A DNA stretch of 33,425 nt from Bacteroidota bacterium (lineage in GTDB: Bacteria > Bacteroidota > Bacteroidia > UKL13-3): assembly GCA_030680835.1 (NCBI GenBank), contig JAUXUD010000072.1, positions 1 to 33,425 on the forward strand, written 5' to 3'. The notes under the pieces are model-generated. The model saw only the letters and a list, made by a program, of their open reading frames with translations, had not been told where the DNA came from and did not search any database. This document shows positions 1-9,020 of this stretch, piece after piece. Numbering within the stretch: the stretch's first letter is position 1; every line of letters starts with the position of its first letter. The translations under genes and the position numbers were made by a program.

Positions 1-365
1 TAAGTTCCGCCTCCAGTAGAGGTATTATTAACTGTTCTTGTATTGGCACAAAAATCTGTTGTTGCTGTTACGGTTACGCCTGCAACAACGCTTGCTCCTG
101 CTGCTACCGAAGTAAAGCTGAGCTGTGTTGCACTTGCCGGACATCTGCCGTCAGCCGTTACTACCAAATCAACAGTTGCTGCTGCGGCAGATCCATAGGT
201 TCCGCTGATACTTGAAGTAGTAGACGGTGCGGTTGGCGTAAATACAGCTGCTCCGCCAAATGACCATGCATAGGTTAATGTTTGTCCTGTTGATACATTG
301 CTGAAAGTATATACATTGCCGCATGCACTCATTGTTGAAGTGATTGCTCCAACAGATGGAGTGGT
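1..365 (-). repeat. Second copy of a 1503-bp-period internal adhesin duplication
   Basis: This stretch matches 1504-1868 at about 97 percent, with roughly ten single-base differences and no indels. The offset is exactly 1503 bp, or 501 codons, so the frame is kept. Beyond about base 365 similarity falls sharply, although the modules remain homologous. This fits a recent duplication or gene conversion between PKD blocks. The repeat may continue past the window edge. Confidence 0.9.
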
Positions 366-3300
366 GGCCACAACCACAGTATGGCTCACGCTGGTTGAAC
401 CATTAATGGTTAAAGTTACGGTATAACTTCCATCAGCTGCATACGTATGTGTTGGACTGGTGCTGGTTGAAGCCGGGCTTCCATCTCCAAAATTCCATGA
501 GTTGCTTGAACTGGAAACTGAAGTATTGGTGAATGTTACATCACGGTTTGTACAATTATTGGTAGATGCCGAAAAGGCAGCTGATGCTGCAGCGGTCACA
601 ACAACCGTTTGCTGGGTAACATCAGTACATCCATTTGATGATACTGCTGTGAGTGTTACGGTATATGTACCTGCCGATGCATACGTTTTACCATAGATAA
701 ATGTATTGGTACTTGTTGTAGCATCACCAAAATTCCATGTATAACTGGTTACCCAGCCAAAGCCCATATGCTGGGTGGTATTAAAGAAATTAAAATTATT
801 ACTTGCCAATATTTGTGGTGTGCTGTTCACAGTGAATCCTGCTGCAGGTCCGTTTGCTGAAGATGAAATAGATACACTTGCTGTGGCAACACTCGAACAA
901 GCACCATTTGTTGCTGTTAATGTTACAGTAAATGGTCCGGCACTTCCATAACCTTTTAACGGACTGGTTTCAGTTGAAGTATTTCCATCGCCAAAGTTCC
1001 ATGCATAAGTTGATCCTACCCCGCTGGAAGTATTTGTGAACTGAATTCTATTGGCACAAGTTCCAGGTGCCACTGCTGAAGTAAAGCTTGCTATTGGACC
1101 AGCTGTTGCGCTTACAGCTACTGCTGCATTGGTTGAACTTGCTACACAACCACTACTGGCGGTTGCTGTTAAAGTTACTGTTTTGGTTCCACCCGTTGCA
1201 AAAGTAAACGAAGGAGAAGTACTGGTTGAAGTACCTTCACCCGAATTGAAATTCCATGAATAGGTGGTTGTTCCGGTACCTGTTGAGGTGCTTGTATTGG
1301 TAAATGCAACTGCCTGACCACAGGTTGCTGCAGAATAGGAGAATGATGGTGTTGGTACTGAAACATCAAAACTTGCTGTTGCAGTTGTTATGCATGAACC
1401 ATTGGTTACACGAATGGTAACACTATGTGTTCCTGCACTCAATCCGCTTAGTGCATATGGGAACCCTACGCTGGCAAAGCCTGCACCGTCAATATCCAAT
1501 TCATAAGTTCCGCCTCCTGTAGAGGTATTATTAACTGTTCTTGTATTGGCACAAAAATCTGTTGTTGCTGTTACGGTTACGCCTGCAACAACGCTTGCTC
1601 CTGCTGCTACCGAAGTAAAGCTGAGTTGTGTTGCACTTGCCGGACATCTGGCGTCAGCCGTTACTACCAAATCAACAGTTGCTGCTGCGGCAGATCCATA
1701 GGTTCCGCTGATACTTGAAGTAGTAGATGGTGCGGTTGGCGTAAATACAGCTGCTCCTCCAAATGACCATGCATAGGTTAATGTTTGTCCTGTTGATACA
1801 TTGCTGAATGTATAGGTATTGCCGCATGCACTCATTGTTGAAGTGATTGCTCCAACAGATGGAGTAGTTGCAACCACAATAGTTTGTGGTGCCGAAACAA
1901 GGGATCCGTTGATGGTAAGTGTAACTACATACGACCCGTTTGCAGCATAAGTATGGGTTGGGTTTGCCAATGTGGATGTACTTGCATCACCAAAATCCCA
2001 CAAATAAGTACTGGCTGAAACGGAAGTGCTTGTAAATGCAACATCTTTGTTGGCACAGCTATTCGGCACGTAGGTAAATGATGCCGAAGCTCCCGGTGTT
2101 ACCGTAACATCCATGTAAGTGGTATCGGTACAGCCTGTATTTGTATAAGTAATTAAATGAACCCTGTAATCGCCTGCTGATGTATATACTTTCGGGATAA
2201 ACAATTGGTTGGTAGTTGAGGTACCATCTCCAAAATTCCATAATGAACTGGTAATAAAAGATGGATGACGGTTTTGAGAGCCATTACCAAACGGGAAACT
2301 ATTTGTTGCCAATGGCTGGCTTGTTGAAGGCGTTAAATTGATAATGGCATCAGGTCCGTTCTTAATGTCTCTGGAAATAGCAGTGCTGGTGGAACAACCA
2401 ATATTAGAAACTGCAGTCATTCCGATAGTATATCTTGTATTTGGGAAAGCTGCATCAAACCAGTTGATGCCATAATTTACAGGATACTCATGTTTAACAT
2501 TTTCAGTTGTAGTGGTAGTGGTTGTGGTAGCATCTCCAAAAGACCATAGATATGAAACAATGCTACCGGAAGGAATGGTAGATGAATTATCAAATACCAC
2601 TTTGCCATGACACAATAATTGTCCGCCGTTTCCATTGTCTAGAACAACGCCATATAAACCTTGTGTGCCAATTGTTGGAGTACTAATTGCGGGCACCGGA
2701 TAGGGATGAACATAAATATGGGTACCCGGACTGGTTTCATTGGTACAACCATTATTATCTGTAACGAGTAAGGTATATAAGTAATCATCCGGATTGGTGA
2801 TTCCGGTAACTACGGGTTCATACAAACTGCTTGTTGAACCTGCTCCAGCATTACTTCCGTCAACCTTATACTGATAAGATAAACTGCTTGCACCAAATCC
2901 ATAAGTTGAAGCGGCTCCTGTAAAATGAACAACAGCACCGGTACAGATGATATTGTCATTATTGGTATTGCCAGAAGATTCTGTTGTTGCAAATGAAGCA
3001 GTTGGGTGTTGGTATACGGTTATGTTATTTGTATAAGAGGTTGCGTTTGTACATAAATTACCATCTGTAACAGTTAAATTAACCGTTTTGAACCCATAAG
3101 CTGCATAAGCAGTTGTATGCGGACCCACACCTGTTTCTGTAGCGTTTGTGGCATCAGTGGTTGACCAGGCCCAGGTAGTAATAGCACTTGAACCATTGGT
3201 TGAAGCATTGGTAAGGGTAAAGCTATTGCCTATTAAACACTGGGTATTGTCATTGATGGTAAAAGCCGCAACCGGATTAGACCATACTGTAATATTATTG

Positions 3301-5336
3301 CTATATGAGGTGCTGTTTGTACAACCATTATCATCAGTTACGGTTAAATTCACGGTTTTACTTCCTGCACTTGCATATGAGAATGTATGCGGACCAACAG
3401 TGGCAGCAGGCACAGGCAATGCACCTGTTGCACTCCACGACCATGCATTGATAGTACCTGTTCCATTACTTGAAGTATTGGTTACAGTGTAACTATTTGG
3501 AGTTAAGCATTGGTCGAAATCGTTGATGGTAAAGGAGGCTGTTGGGTTTTGATTTACTGTTACAGTTAATACATTACTTATTTCCTCACATGCAATTGCA
3601 TTTAAAGTACTTATACTTACTCTGCGGTACTGAGTAGTTGATGTTAGAACTCCTGCATCATAAGTGATTAATGTTGCTCCGTCAATGGTGCTCCAGCTTG
3701 GTACGGCTATGTTGGTATTTACTTCCCATCTGTAAGTTATGGCTCCATCAGAGGTTGAAGCAGTAGTTTCGGTAAATGCTGCCGGATCAAATCCTGAACA
3801 GATGGTTTGTGAACCTGCAATGACTCCCGCAGTTAAATTATTTACAGTTACTGTCCGTTCTGTGCTGGTAGATTCACATGCTACCGAGTTCAGTGTGCTG
3901 ATTGTTACCCTGCGGTATTGTGCATCGGCTGTTAACACCCCTGCATTATACGTGGTTGACGTTGCTCCGCCTATGGTGCTCCAGCTTGGTGAACTGATAT
4001 TGGTATTTAATTCCCAACGATATGTTAGTGCTCCGTCACCGGTTGAACCAGTACTTTCAGTAAATGCAGCCGGGTCTCCGCCTGAGCAAATTGTTTGATC
4101 TGCAGCAATTACTCCTGATGTTAACCTATTTAAAGTTACAACCATCGCATCATTTACTGATGGACATGGGCCTGCAGGATCATTGGTGGTTAAAGTAAGG
4201 GTTACTGTACCGGCTGTTATATCGGCTCCGCTTGGGGTATAGACTGCTGTTAATGATGTAGCAACATCAAAAGTTCCGGTTCCGCTTGTGGTCCAGGTTG
4301 AACTTGATGCTCCACCTCCGATGCTACCTGCAAGTGTTACTGCAGGTGATGATGAACATACGGTCTGGTCTACGTTTGCACTTACTGTTGCTGCAGGATT
4401 GATGGTTACAACCATCGCATCATTTACTGATGGGCATGGGCCTGCAGGATCATTAGTAGTTAAAGTAAGAGTTACTGTACCGGCTGTAATATCCGCTCCG
4501 CTTGGAGTATAGACTGCTGTTAATGATGTAGCAACATCAAAAGTTCCGGTTCCGCTTGTGGTCCAGGTTGAACTGGATGCTCCACCTCCGATGCTGCCTG
4601 CCAGTGTTACTGCAGGTGATGATGAACATACGGTCTGGTCTGAATTTGCATTTACTGTTGCTGCTGAATTAATGGTTACAACCATTGCATCGACCGCTGC
4701 CCCACATGGGCCTGCTGGGTCATTGGTGGTTAAGGTAAGCGTTACGGTACCTGCTATTATATCTCCGGCCGATGGAGTATAAACTGCTGCCAATAAGGAA
4801 GTATTGTCAAATGATCCTGTGCCTGATGTTGTCCAAAGGCTGGACGTAATATCTGTACCTGACTTTGAGCCAGCTAGAGTCACTGACGGTGATGTTGAGC
4901 AAACCGTTTGGTCAGACCCTGCGTTTGCTACCGCATCATTCACTGTAATAGTAATATCGTTAGCGTTATCAGATCCAGTATATGCAACATCTGTACTAAC
5001 TACCCGTACACGATACCCAGAACCTGCAGTGTTTGGAAAAGTAACGCTAATTGTACCAGATGTGGCTGTGGACGCAACAGTTCCAATTATTGTTGGTGTT
5101 GTAAAATCTCCTGCAGCATCACTTAACTGTACGTTAAAATTGTTTCCTGCATTAAATGTAGGTCCACCTGCCGTAGTATAATCGACGGTTGTTGTACTTC
5201 CTCCACAGACACTTGTACCTGAAGCAGGATTTGTAGTTGAAATGGTTTGCCCAAAAACTCCCGTTGGAAGTATCAAAACCAAACAGCTTAAAACTACCAG
5301 TTTAAAGCGGTTAATGAGTAGAAAATTAGAATTCAT
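1..5336 (-). CDS. Giant secreted PKD-repeat adhesin (N-terminal part, runs off left edge)
   Basis: One open frame runs from an ATG at 5336 to the window edge with no stop, giving 1778 complete codons of an unfinished protein. Residues 1-29 are a signal peptide ending 'LPTGVFGQ'. Residues 30-125 resemble a Bacteroidota surface domain ('SVCGGST...FNAGNNF...GSGYRVRVVS'). About 130-399 are three 90-residue repeats, each with a GxDQTVC-type start. About 403-599 are two 97-residue modules with 'QTICSG' and 'QYRRV'. The remainder is roughly a dozen PKD-like domains with cores such as 'YAWNFGDGNT', 'SWNFGDGSP' and 'YLWDFGDAST'. The family is exported and displayed on the cell surface, usually by type IX secretion; the C-terminal sorting domain would lie left of the window. 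Role in adhesion or gliding is inferred. Plus-strand ORFs across this region are antisense shadows. Confidence 0.93.
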   Translation of the reverse strand, partial: MNSNFLLINRFKLVVLSCLVLILPTGVFGQTISTTNPASGTSVCGGSTTTVDYTTAGGPTFNAGNNFNVQLSDAAGDFTTPTIIGTVASTATSGTISVTFPNTAGSGYRVRVVSTDVAYTGSDNANDITITVNDAVANAGSDQTVCSTSPSVTLAGSKSGTDITSSLWTTSGTGSFDNTSLLAAVYTPSAGDIIAGTVTLTLTTNDPAGPCGAAVDAMVVTINSAATVNANSDQTVCSSSPAVTLAGSIGGGASSSTWTTSGTGTFDVATSLTAVYTPSGADITAGTVTLTLTTNDPAGPCPSVNDAMVVTINPAATVSANVDQTVCSSSPAVTLAGSIGGGASSSTWTTSGTGTFDVATSLTAVYTPSGADITAGTVTLTLTTNDPAGPCPSVNDAMVVTLNRLTSGVIAADQTICSGGDPAAFTESTGSTGDGALTYRWELNTNISSPSWSTIGGATSTTYNAGVLTADAQYRRVTISTLNSVACESTSTERTVTVNNLTAGVIAGSQTICSGFDPAAFTETTASTSDGAITYRWEVNTNIAVPSWSTIDGATLITYDAGVLTSTTQYRRVSISTLNAIACEEISNVLTVTVNQNPTASFTINDFDQCLTPNSYTVTNTSSNGTGTINAWSWSATGALPVPAATVGPHTFSYASAGSKTVNLTVTDDNGCTNSTSYSNNITVWSNPVAAFTINDNTQCLIGNSFTLTNASTNGSSAITTWAWSTTDATNATETGVGPHTTAYAAYGFKTVNLTVTDGNLCTNATSYTNNITVYQHPTASFATTESSGNTNNDNIICTGAVVHFTGAASTYGFGASSLSYQYKVDGSNAGAGSTSSLYEPVVTGITNPDDYLYTLLVTDNNGCTNETSPGTHIYVHPYPVPAISTPTIGTQGLYGVVLDNGNGGQLLCHGKVVFDNSSTIPSGSIVSYLWSFGDATTTTTTTTENVKHEYPVNYGINWFDAAFPNTRYTIGMTAVSNIGCSTSTAISRDIKNGPDAIINLTPSTSQPLATNSFPFGNGSQNRHPSFITSSLWNFGDGTSTTNQLFIPKVYTSAGDYRVHLITYTNTGCTDTTYMDVTVTPGASASFTYVPNSCANKDVAFTSTSVSASTYLWDFGDASTSTLANPTHTYAANGSYVVTLTINGSLVSAPQTIVVATTPSVGAITSTMSACGNTYTFSNVSTGQTLTYAWSFGGAAVFTPTAPSTTSSISGTYGSAAAATVDLVVTADARCPASATQLSFTSVAAGASVVAGVTVTATTDFCANTRTVNNTSTGGGTYELDIDGAGFASVGFPYALSGLSAGTHSVTIRVTNGSCITTATASFDVSVPTPSFSYSAATCGQAVAFTNTSTSTGTGTTTYSWNFNSGEGTSTSTSPSFTFATGGTKTVTLTATASSGCVASSTNAAVAVSATAGPIASFTSAVAPGTCANRIQFTNTSSGVGSTYAWNFGDGNTSTETSPLKGYGSAGPFTVTLTATNGACSSVATASVSISSSANGPAAGFTVNSTPQILASNNFNFFNTTQHMGFGWVTSYTWNFGDATTSTNTFIYGKTYASAGTYTVTLTAVSSNGCTDVTQQTVVVTAAASAAFSASTNNCTNRDVTFTNTSVSSSSNSWNFGDGSPASTSTSPTHTYAADGSYTVTLTINGSTSVSHTVVVATTPSVGAITSTMSACGNVYTFSNVSTGQTLTYAWSFGGAAVFTPTAPSTTSSISGTYGSAAAATVDLVVTADGRCPASATQLSFTSVAAGASVVAGVTVTATTDFCANTRTVNNTSTGGGT
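1504..1868 (-). repeat. First copy of the 1503-bp-period internal adhesin duplication
   Basis: This is the partner of bases 1-365, corresponding to about residues 1157-1278. It encodes a PKD-like block with 'TYAWSFGGAAVF' and 'VTATTDFCANTRTVNN'. The few differences from the other copy are scattered single bases, for example near 1518, 1624, 1653 and 1725. Confidence 0.9.
4139..4949 (-). repeat. Three tandem 270-bp (90-residue) adhesin repeats
   Basis: Units lie at about 4680-4949, 4409-4679 and 4139-4408. The last two are nearly identical in DNA, and the one nearest the N-terminus is more diverged. Each encodes a start like 'AGADQTVCSSSPAVTLAG', a 'WTTSGTGTFD' core and an end 'LTLTTNDPAGPC'. 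Similarity rising along the array suggests serial unequal duplication. The function is structural, probably a stalk of beta-sandwich domains. Confidence 0.88.
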
Positions 5337-5580
5337 AAAAGGTTGATTTATGTGAGATAAAGGTTAGTTTATTTAGATTATCACACTCTAAAATTATTTA
5401 TCTTAGGTAAGAGCATATAATAAATATGATAATTGGATGTGAAGCGTAAGTTGACCAGCGTCATTATTATATGAGTTGCTGAAAATGATGTCGCACTTAT
5501 TGAGCCATTATGGGAAATAATTAGCTAATTGTATCAAAATGAGAAAATTAGTGAACTGCCAAATTTGTGGAATAGCCTAT

Positions 5581-6804
5581 TTAAACCGGAATAATCAGGC
5601 GATGGTAAAGCTGTAGTAATTTAAGCGCTTCTGCTTCCCAGTTATATTCTAATTCAGACCAAAATATATTATTATTTGAAAAAGTTTCCTGCAATTCATT
5701 TGAAAATAAAATCTGCTCAATTGCCTGTGCAATTTCTTCCGGTTTTTTTAAATCAACACATAATCCTACTTCGCACTTTTGGTTCAATGACTGATAAATA
5801 TGTGTGTTGCAAAAAACAGAAGGCAAACCGATTGCCATATACTCGAATAATTTGCGTTCGTGAGATACAAGCATTGATTCCGGTTGATTTTTTAAACAAA
5901 TTCCAACCTTGCATGTTTTTGAAATTTCATAGGCTTCTTCCATTTCTAAAAATCCATGAAATATAACCAAAGCTTTTATGACATTCCAATGTTTATGCTT
6001 TTTAAAATCTTTGCCCGTCATTGCTCCAAAATATCCGATACAATGCAAATGCGTTTCAATCCCTTTTTGCTTTAAAATATAAAGGGCATCAAATAATTTA
6101 TCAATATCATAATACATGTCCCGGATCATACCTATATAAAACAAATTGTTTCCCGGTAACCCGCTTCTGTTACTTACTCTGTACTTTTTTAAAGCACCGG
6201 TATCCGCATAATTTTGTATGATTGAATATTGATTTTCTTTTACATAAAAATCTTTCAAAAATTCAGGATCAGCTATTACAACAATATAGTGCATAAAATA
6301 ACTACCCAACTGTAAAACAATCCGGTAACAAAATGCAAAAACAGATCTGAGCTTGGCCGGCAACCATGGTTTTAATAAAATATCCTGATAGGTATTTTCA
6401 TGAATATCATAAATTACTTTTTTGCCTGAAAGGGATAATACGATTCCAAATAAAATCATTTCAGCATCGTGAATATGATAGATGCTTGCATCGGTTTTAA
6501 TTGCTTCGCCAAATACCTTAAATATTGTATGAATAAACCTTATCAGGTAATTTCCGGGTTTTGGAATTCCTATCATGAAAACCCCATCTTTCATTCCGGT
6601 ATAATTTCCAATGCCTATAAAAGTCACATCATAAACCTTTGCCAAACTTCTGCATTCACGGTAAAATACGCGCGTGTCTGTTTGGCTGTGAACCGATGAA
6701 AAATGACAAACTTTTATCCTCGACAAAATTATAGTTTTACTAGAGTTAAACTTTGTAAAATCAAGTATAGCATTATTGAATTCATTAAAAAAGCCAGCGG
6801 CCAA
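5581..6804 (-). CDS. Glycosyltransferase, GT4-like
   Basis: This is a two-domain GT-B glycosyltransferase. The N-terminal half has 'IKVCHFSSVHSQTDTRVF' and the acceptor-side pattern 'HIHDAEMILFG...GKKVIYDIHE'. The C-terminal half has 'NLFYIGMIR' and a donor-binding block 'ESMLVSHERKLFEYMAIGLP', the E-x7-E-type region of retaining GT4 enzymes. It probably adds a sugar to a surface polysaccharide or glycoprotein; donor and acceptor cannot be told. It starts 33 bp after the acyl-CoA dehydrogenase gene, so co-transcription is likely. The start is uncertain: the frame opens with a TTG, there is no nearby ATG, and the first 26-28 residues do not look like the family. A TTG at 6726, just before 'SRIKVCHF', is an alternative. 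Confidence 0.85.
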   Translation of the reverse strand: MAAGFFNEFNNAILDFTKFNSSKTIILSRIKVCHFSSVHSQTDTRVFYRECRSLAKVYDVTFIGIGNYTGMKDGVFMIGIPKPGNYLIRFIHTIFKVFGEAIKTDASIYHIHDAEMILFGIVLSLSGKKVIYDIHENTYQDILLKPWLPAKLRSVFAFCYRIVLQLGSYFMHYIVVIADPEFLKDFYVKENQYSIIQNYADTGALKKYRVSNRSGLPGNNLFYIGMIRDMYYDIDKLFDALYILKQKGIETHLHCIGYFGAMTGKDFKKHKHWNVIKALVIFHGFLEMEEAYEISKTCKVGICLKNQPESMLVSHERKLFEYMAIGLPSVFCNTHIYQSLNQKCEVGLCVDLKKPEEIAQAIEQILFSNELQETFSNNNIFWSELEYNWEAEALKLLQLYHRLIIPV

Positions 6805-6837
6805 AGGCTAATTGCCAAAAGCTTGTTCCCTGCATTC

Positions 6838-7983
6838 TTATTCTTTTAATACAGCGCGGGAAATAACCAGTTTCTGAATTTCACTTGTGCCCTCTCCTAT
6901 TGTGCAAAGCTTTGAATCGCGGTAGAATTTTTCAACAGGGAAGTCTTTTGTATAACCATAACCTCCAAATATCTGCACGGCTTCATTGGATGCCCAAACT
7001 GCTACTTCACTGGCATAATACTTTGCCATTGCGCTTTGTTTGTTTACGCTTTTATTTCTGTTCTTCAGATCGGCTGCTTGCAAAATCAGAAGTTCAGCTG
7101 CTTCAATACGTGTTGCCATATCTGCCAGCTTAAATGATATTCCCTGAAAATTGCTGATGGGCTGACCAAATTGATGGCGTTCTTTTGAGTATTTTAGTGC
7201 CGCTTCAAAAGCCCCTTTTGCAATTCCCAGCGCGAGTGATGCAATTGAAATTCTGCCTCCGTCTAATACTTTCATTGCTTGTTTAAAGCCTTCACCTACA
7301 TTTCCTAAGATATTTTCTTTGGGAACCCTGCAATCCTCAAAAATGAGTTCAGCGGTTTCGCTTGCACGCATGCCTAATTTATTCTCTTTTTTACCTCCTC
7401 TAAAACCGGGTGTTCCTCTCTCAACTACAAAAGTTGTTATCCCATTGCTATCCAATAAATCACCGGTTCGTGCCAAAACCACCACAATATTCCCGCTGAT
7501 TCCATGGGTAATCCAGTTTTTTGTTCCGTTTATTACCCATGAATCCCCGTCCTCTTTGGCTACACATTGCATACGCATGGCATCACTGCCGGTATTTGCT
7601 TCTGTCAATCCCCAGGCACCTATAGCTTCACCACTTGCAAGCTGGGGCAACCATCTTTTCTTTTGCTCCTCTTTGCCAAAATACATGATGTGTCCGGTAC
7701 ATAAACTGTTGTGTGCAGCCATGCTCAATCCAACCGATCCACAAACTTTCGACAATTCAACTATTGCAGTTACATACTCAAAATATCCAAAACCTGCGCC
7801 TCCATATGCTTCGGGCACCAAAACACCCAGTAAACCCAATTTACCCATTTCTTTAAACATCTCAGCAGGAAATGTTTGCGCTTCGTCCCAAAGCATTATA
7901 TTGGGTCTTATATGTTTCTCGGCAAAATCATGCACCATTTGTGCAATCATTTTTTGGTTTTCGGTCTTTTCGAAACTCAGCAT
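6838..7983 (-). CDS. Acyl-CoA dehydrogenase
   Basis: This is a 381-residue FAD-dependent acyl-CoA dehydrogenase, full length for the short/medium-chain family. It oxidises acyl-CoA to trans-2-enoyl-CoA in beta-oxidation or branched-chain amino acid breakdown and passes electrons to ETF. Visible signatures are '[14 protein letters not shown]' (FAD/substrate binding, about 122-135), '[12 protein letters not shown]' (269-280), '[20 protein letters not shown]' (339-358) and the catalytic glutamate in 'GEGTSEIQ' (E364). The ATG start is clear, with an AT-rich 102-bp leader. The substrate (butyryl-, isovaleryl- or other acyl-CoA) cannot be set from sequence alone. The glycosyltransferase gene lies close downstream. 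Confidence 0.95.
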   Translation of the reverse strand: MLSFEKTENQKMIAQMVHDFAEKHIRPNIMLWDEAQTFPAEMFKEMGKLGLLGVLVPEAYGGAGFGYFEYVTAIVELSKVCGSVGLSMAAHNSLCTGHIMYFGKEEQKKRWLPQLASGEAIGAWGLTEANTGSDAMRMQCVAKEDGDSWVINGTKNWITHGISGNIVVVLARTGDLLDSNGITTFVVERGTPGFRGGKKENKLGMRASETAELIFEDCRVPKENILGNVGEGFKQAMKVLDGGRISIASLALGIAKGAFEAALKYSKERHQFGQPISNFQGISFKLADMATRIEAAELLILQAADLKNRNKSVNKQSAMAKYYASEVAVWASNEAVQIFGGYGYTKDFPVEKFYRDSKLCTIGEGTSEIQKLVISRAVLKE

Positions 7984-8085
7984 AAATTGAAATAAAAAAT
8001 TTTACAATAATAAAGCAATTAACCTTAATTTATTTGTTTTTGTTAATGGCAAATTAATGTTAGTCAAGGTGCACTTGCCGAGTCT

Positions 8086-8820
8086 TTATTCAATCATGGA
8101 ATAGGGTGAAATTCTGATGATTATTGAATCGTTAACCAGTTTTATTTTTTTAAGTTCATTCATGCTGTGATAATTACCATGTTGTTTCCGGTAATTTATA
8201 ATTGCCTGCGATAAATTAATTTTAAAATAAGGATGCTGCTTAAGTTCTTCAAAACTCACTGTGTTTAAATTAAATATTTTAATTTTTTTTGGATCCACAA
8301 AAATTTTACCTTCCAGATCATATAAAAGATCTGTATCAAATCCCCATATTTCTGTTAGTTGGTTCAGGCTGATAAAACCTCCCAATTTATTTCTGTAGCT
8401 GACTATTTTTGATGCCAATACCGGACCAATTTTATACAATTTAACCAACGAAATACTATCAGCTCCGTTTAGTTCCAATGCTTCTAATTTCTTTTTTGGG
8501 TATTCAGGGTAAATTGTGTCTTTTTTATATTTCGAAAATAAAGGTTTGGTTCTGTATTCAAACTTTTTTTGATTGTGCTGAACCGAATCGGTTGAATAAT
8601 TGCTGTATGGGTCGGTATCATCCTTTTCATTTTCCAATGAATCCATTGCGGCTAATGTTTCTAGGCTCAACTGTATGGGTTCAGACGGAATTAAATAACT
8701 AAAACTCCACTTAATACCAAGTGTTAATACAATCAATCCCAGTAATAAATAAATTCCTTTACTTTCGTTTTTATTGAAATAAAAATACGTTTTAATAAAC
8801 TGCTCAATCCTCTTTTTCAT
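8086..8820 (-). CDS. Membrane-anchored helix-hairpin-helix protein
   Basis: The protein has 244 residues. One membrane segment lies at about 24-44 ('YLLLGLIVLTLGIKWSFSYL'), followed by a polar, Asp/Lys-rich linker. Two helix-hairpin-helix units follow at about 115-165 ('LYKIGPVLASKIVSYRNKLGGF') and 180-235 ('LNTVSFEELKQHPYFKINLSQAI'). This matches ComEA-type proteins, which bind DNA non-specifically outside the inner membrane during uptake. Here the N-terminus is probably inside and the HhH part periplasmic. The start overlaps the 3' end of a 53-codon ORF by 17 bp, implying translational coupling. A role in natural transformation is an inference; no other competence genes lie adjacent. Confidence 0.85.
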   Translation of the reverse strand: MKKRIEQFIKTYFYFNKNESKGIYLLLGLIVLTLGIKWSFSYLIPSEPIQLSLETLAAMDSLENEKDDTDPYSNYSTDSVQHNQKKFEYRTKPLFSKYKKDTIYPEYPKKKLEALELNGADSISLVKLYKIGPVLASKIVSYRNKLGGFISLNQLTEIWGFDTDLLYDLEGKIFVDPKKIKIFNLNTVSFEELKQHPYFKINLSQAIINYRKQHGNYHSMNELKKIKLVNDSIIIRISPYSMIE

Positions 8821-8965
8821 CGTTTTTTGGGGGCCTGTTTATTTTGGGATTCTTAACTATAAAAAAGTACAGCAGTGCAAACACTATTGCTGCACCCACT
8901 GCTTCTGTTATAAACCAAAAACCAAAGCTGCTGGGTTCAGCAGCATCCAATAATATTAATTGCAT
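8804..8965 (-). CDS. Small single-span membrane protein, 53 residues
   Basis: An ATG at 8965 opens 53 codons ending with TGA at 8804. The product begins 'MQLILLDAAEPSSFGFWF', has one hydrophobic span 'AAIVFALLYFFIV' (about 25-37) and ends in a charged, basic-acidic tail ('KNPKINRPPKNDEKED'). It sits between the RmlD-like gene and the HhH gene, overlapping the latter by 17 bp, which suggests coupled translation. Short one-span proteins of this style are common in Bacteroidota. No family was recognised. Membrane span, sensible tail and tight packing make it a probable real gene. Confidence 0.6.
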   Translation of the reverse strand: MQLILLDAAEPSSFGFWFITEAVGAAIVFALLYFFIVKNPKINRPPKNDEKED

Positions 8966-8967
8966 TT

Positions 8968-9020
8968 TGAGTTATGAGTTATGAATTATGAATTATGAGT
9001 TATGAGTTATGAGTTATGAG
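8968..9020. repeat. Heptamer tandem repeat TGAGTTA/TGAATTA
   Basis: There are seven uninterrupted 7-bp units: TGAGTTA twice, TGAATTA twice and TGAGTTA three times, plus a partial TGAG. The array covers the last codons and stop of the RmlD-like gene (9000 onward) and the leader of the 53-codon ORF. Because the unit is not a multiple of three, copy-number change would alter the C-terminus of the reductase. Confidence 0.9.

Noticed and set aside
460-5181. Many plus-strand ORFs up to 125 codons across the left 5 kb
   Set aside because: They are antisense to the continuous adhesin frame, have no family likeness, and repeat in step with its internal repeats.
5337-5580. Possible gene or RNA in the gap between adhesin and glycosyltransferase
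   Set aside because: No ORF, strong hairpin or full TAnnTTTG box on the minus strand was found; it is probably the adhesin leader.
7319-7990. 223-codon plus ORF over the acyl-CoA dehydrogenase
   Set aside because: A shadow of a well-supported gene on the other strand.
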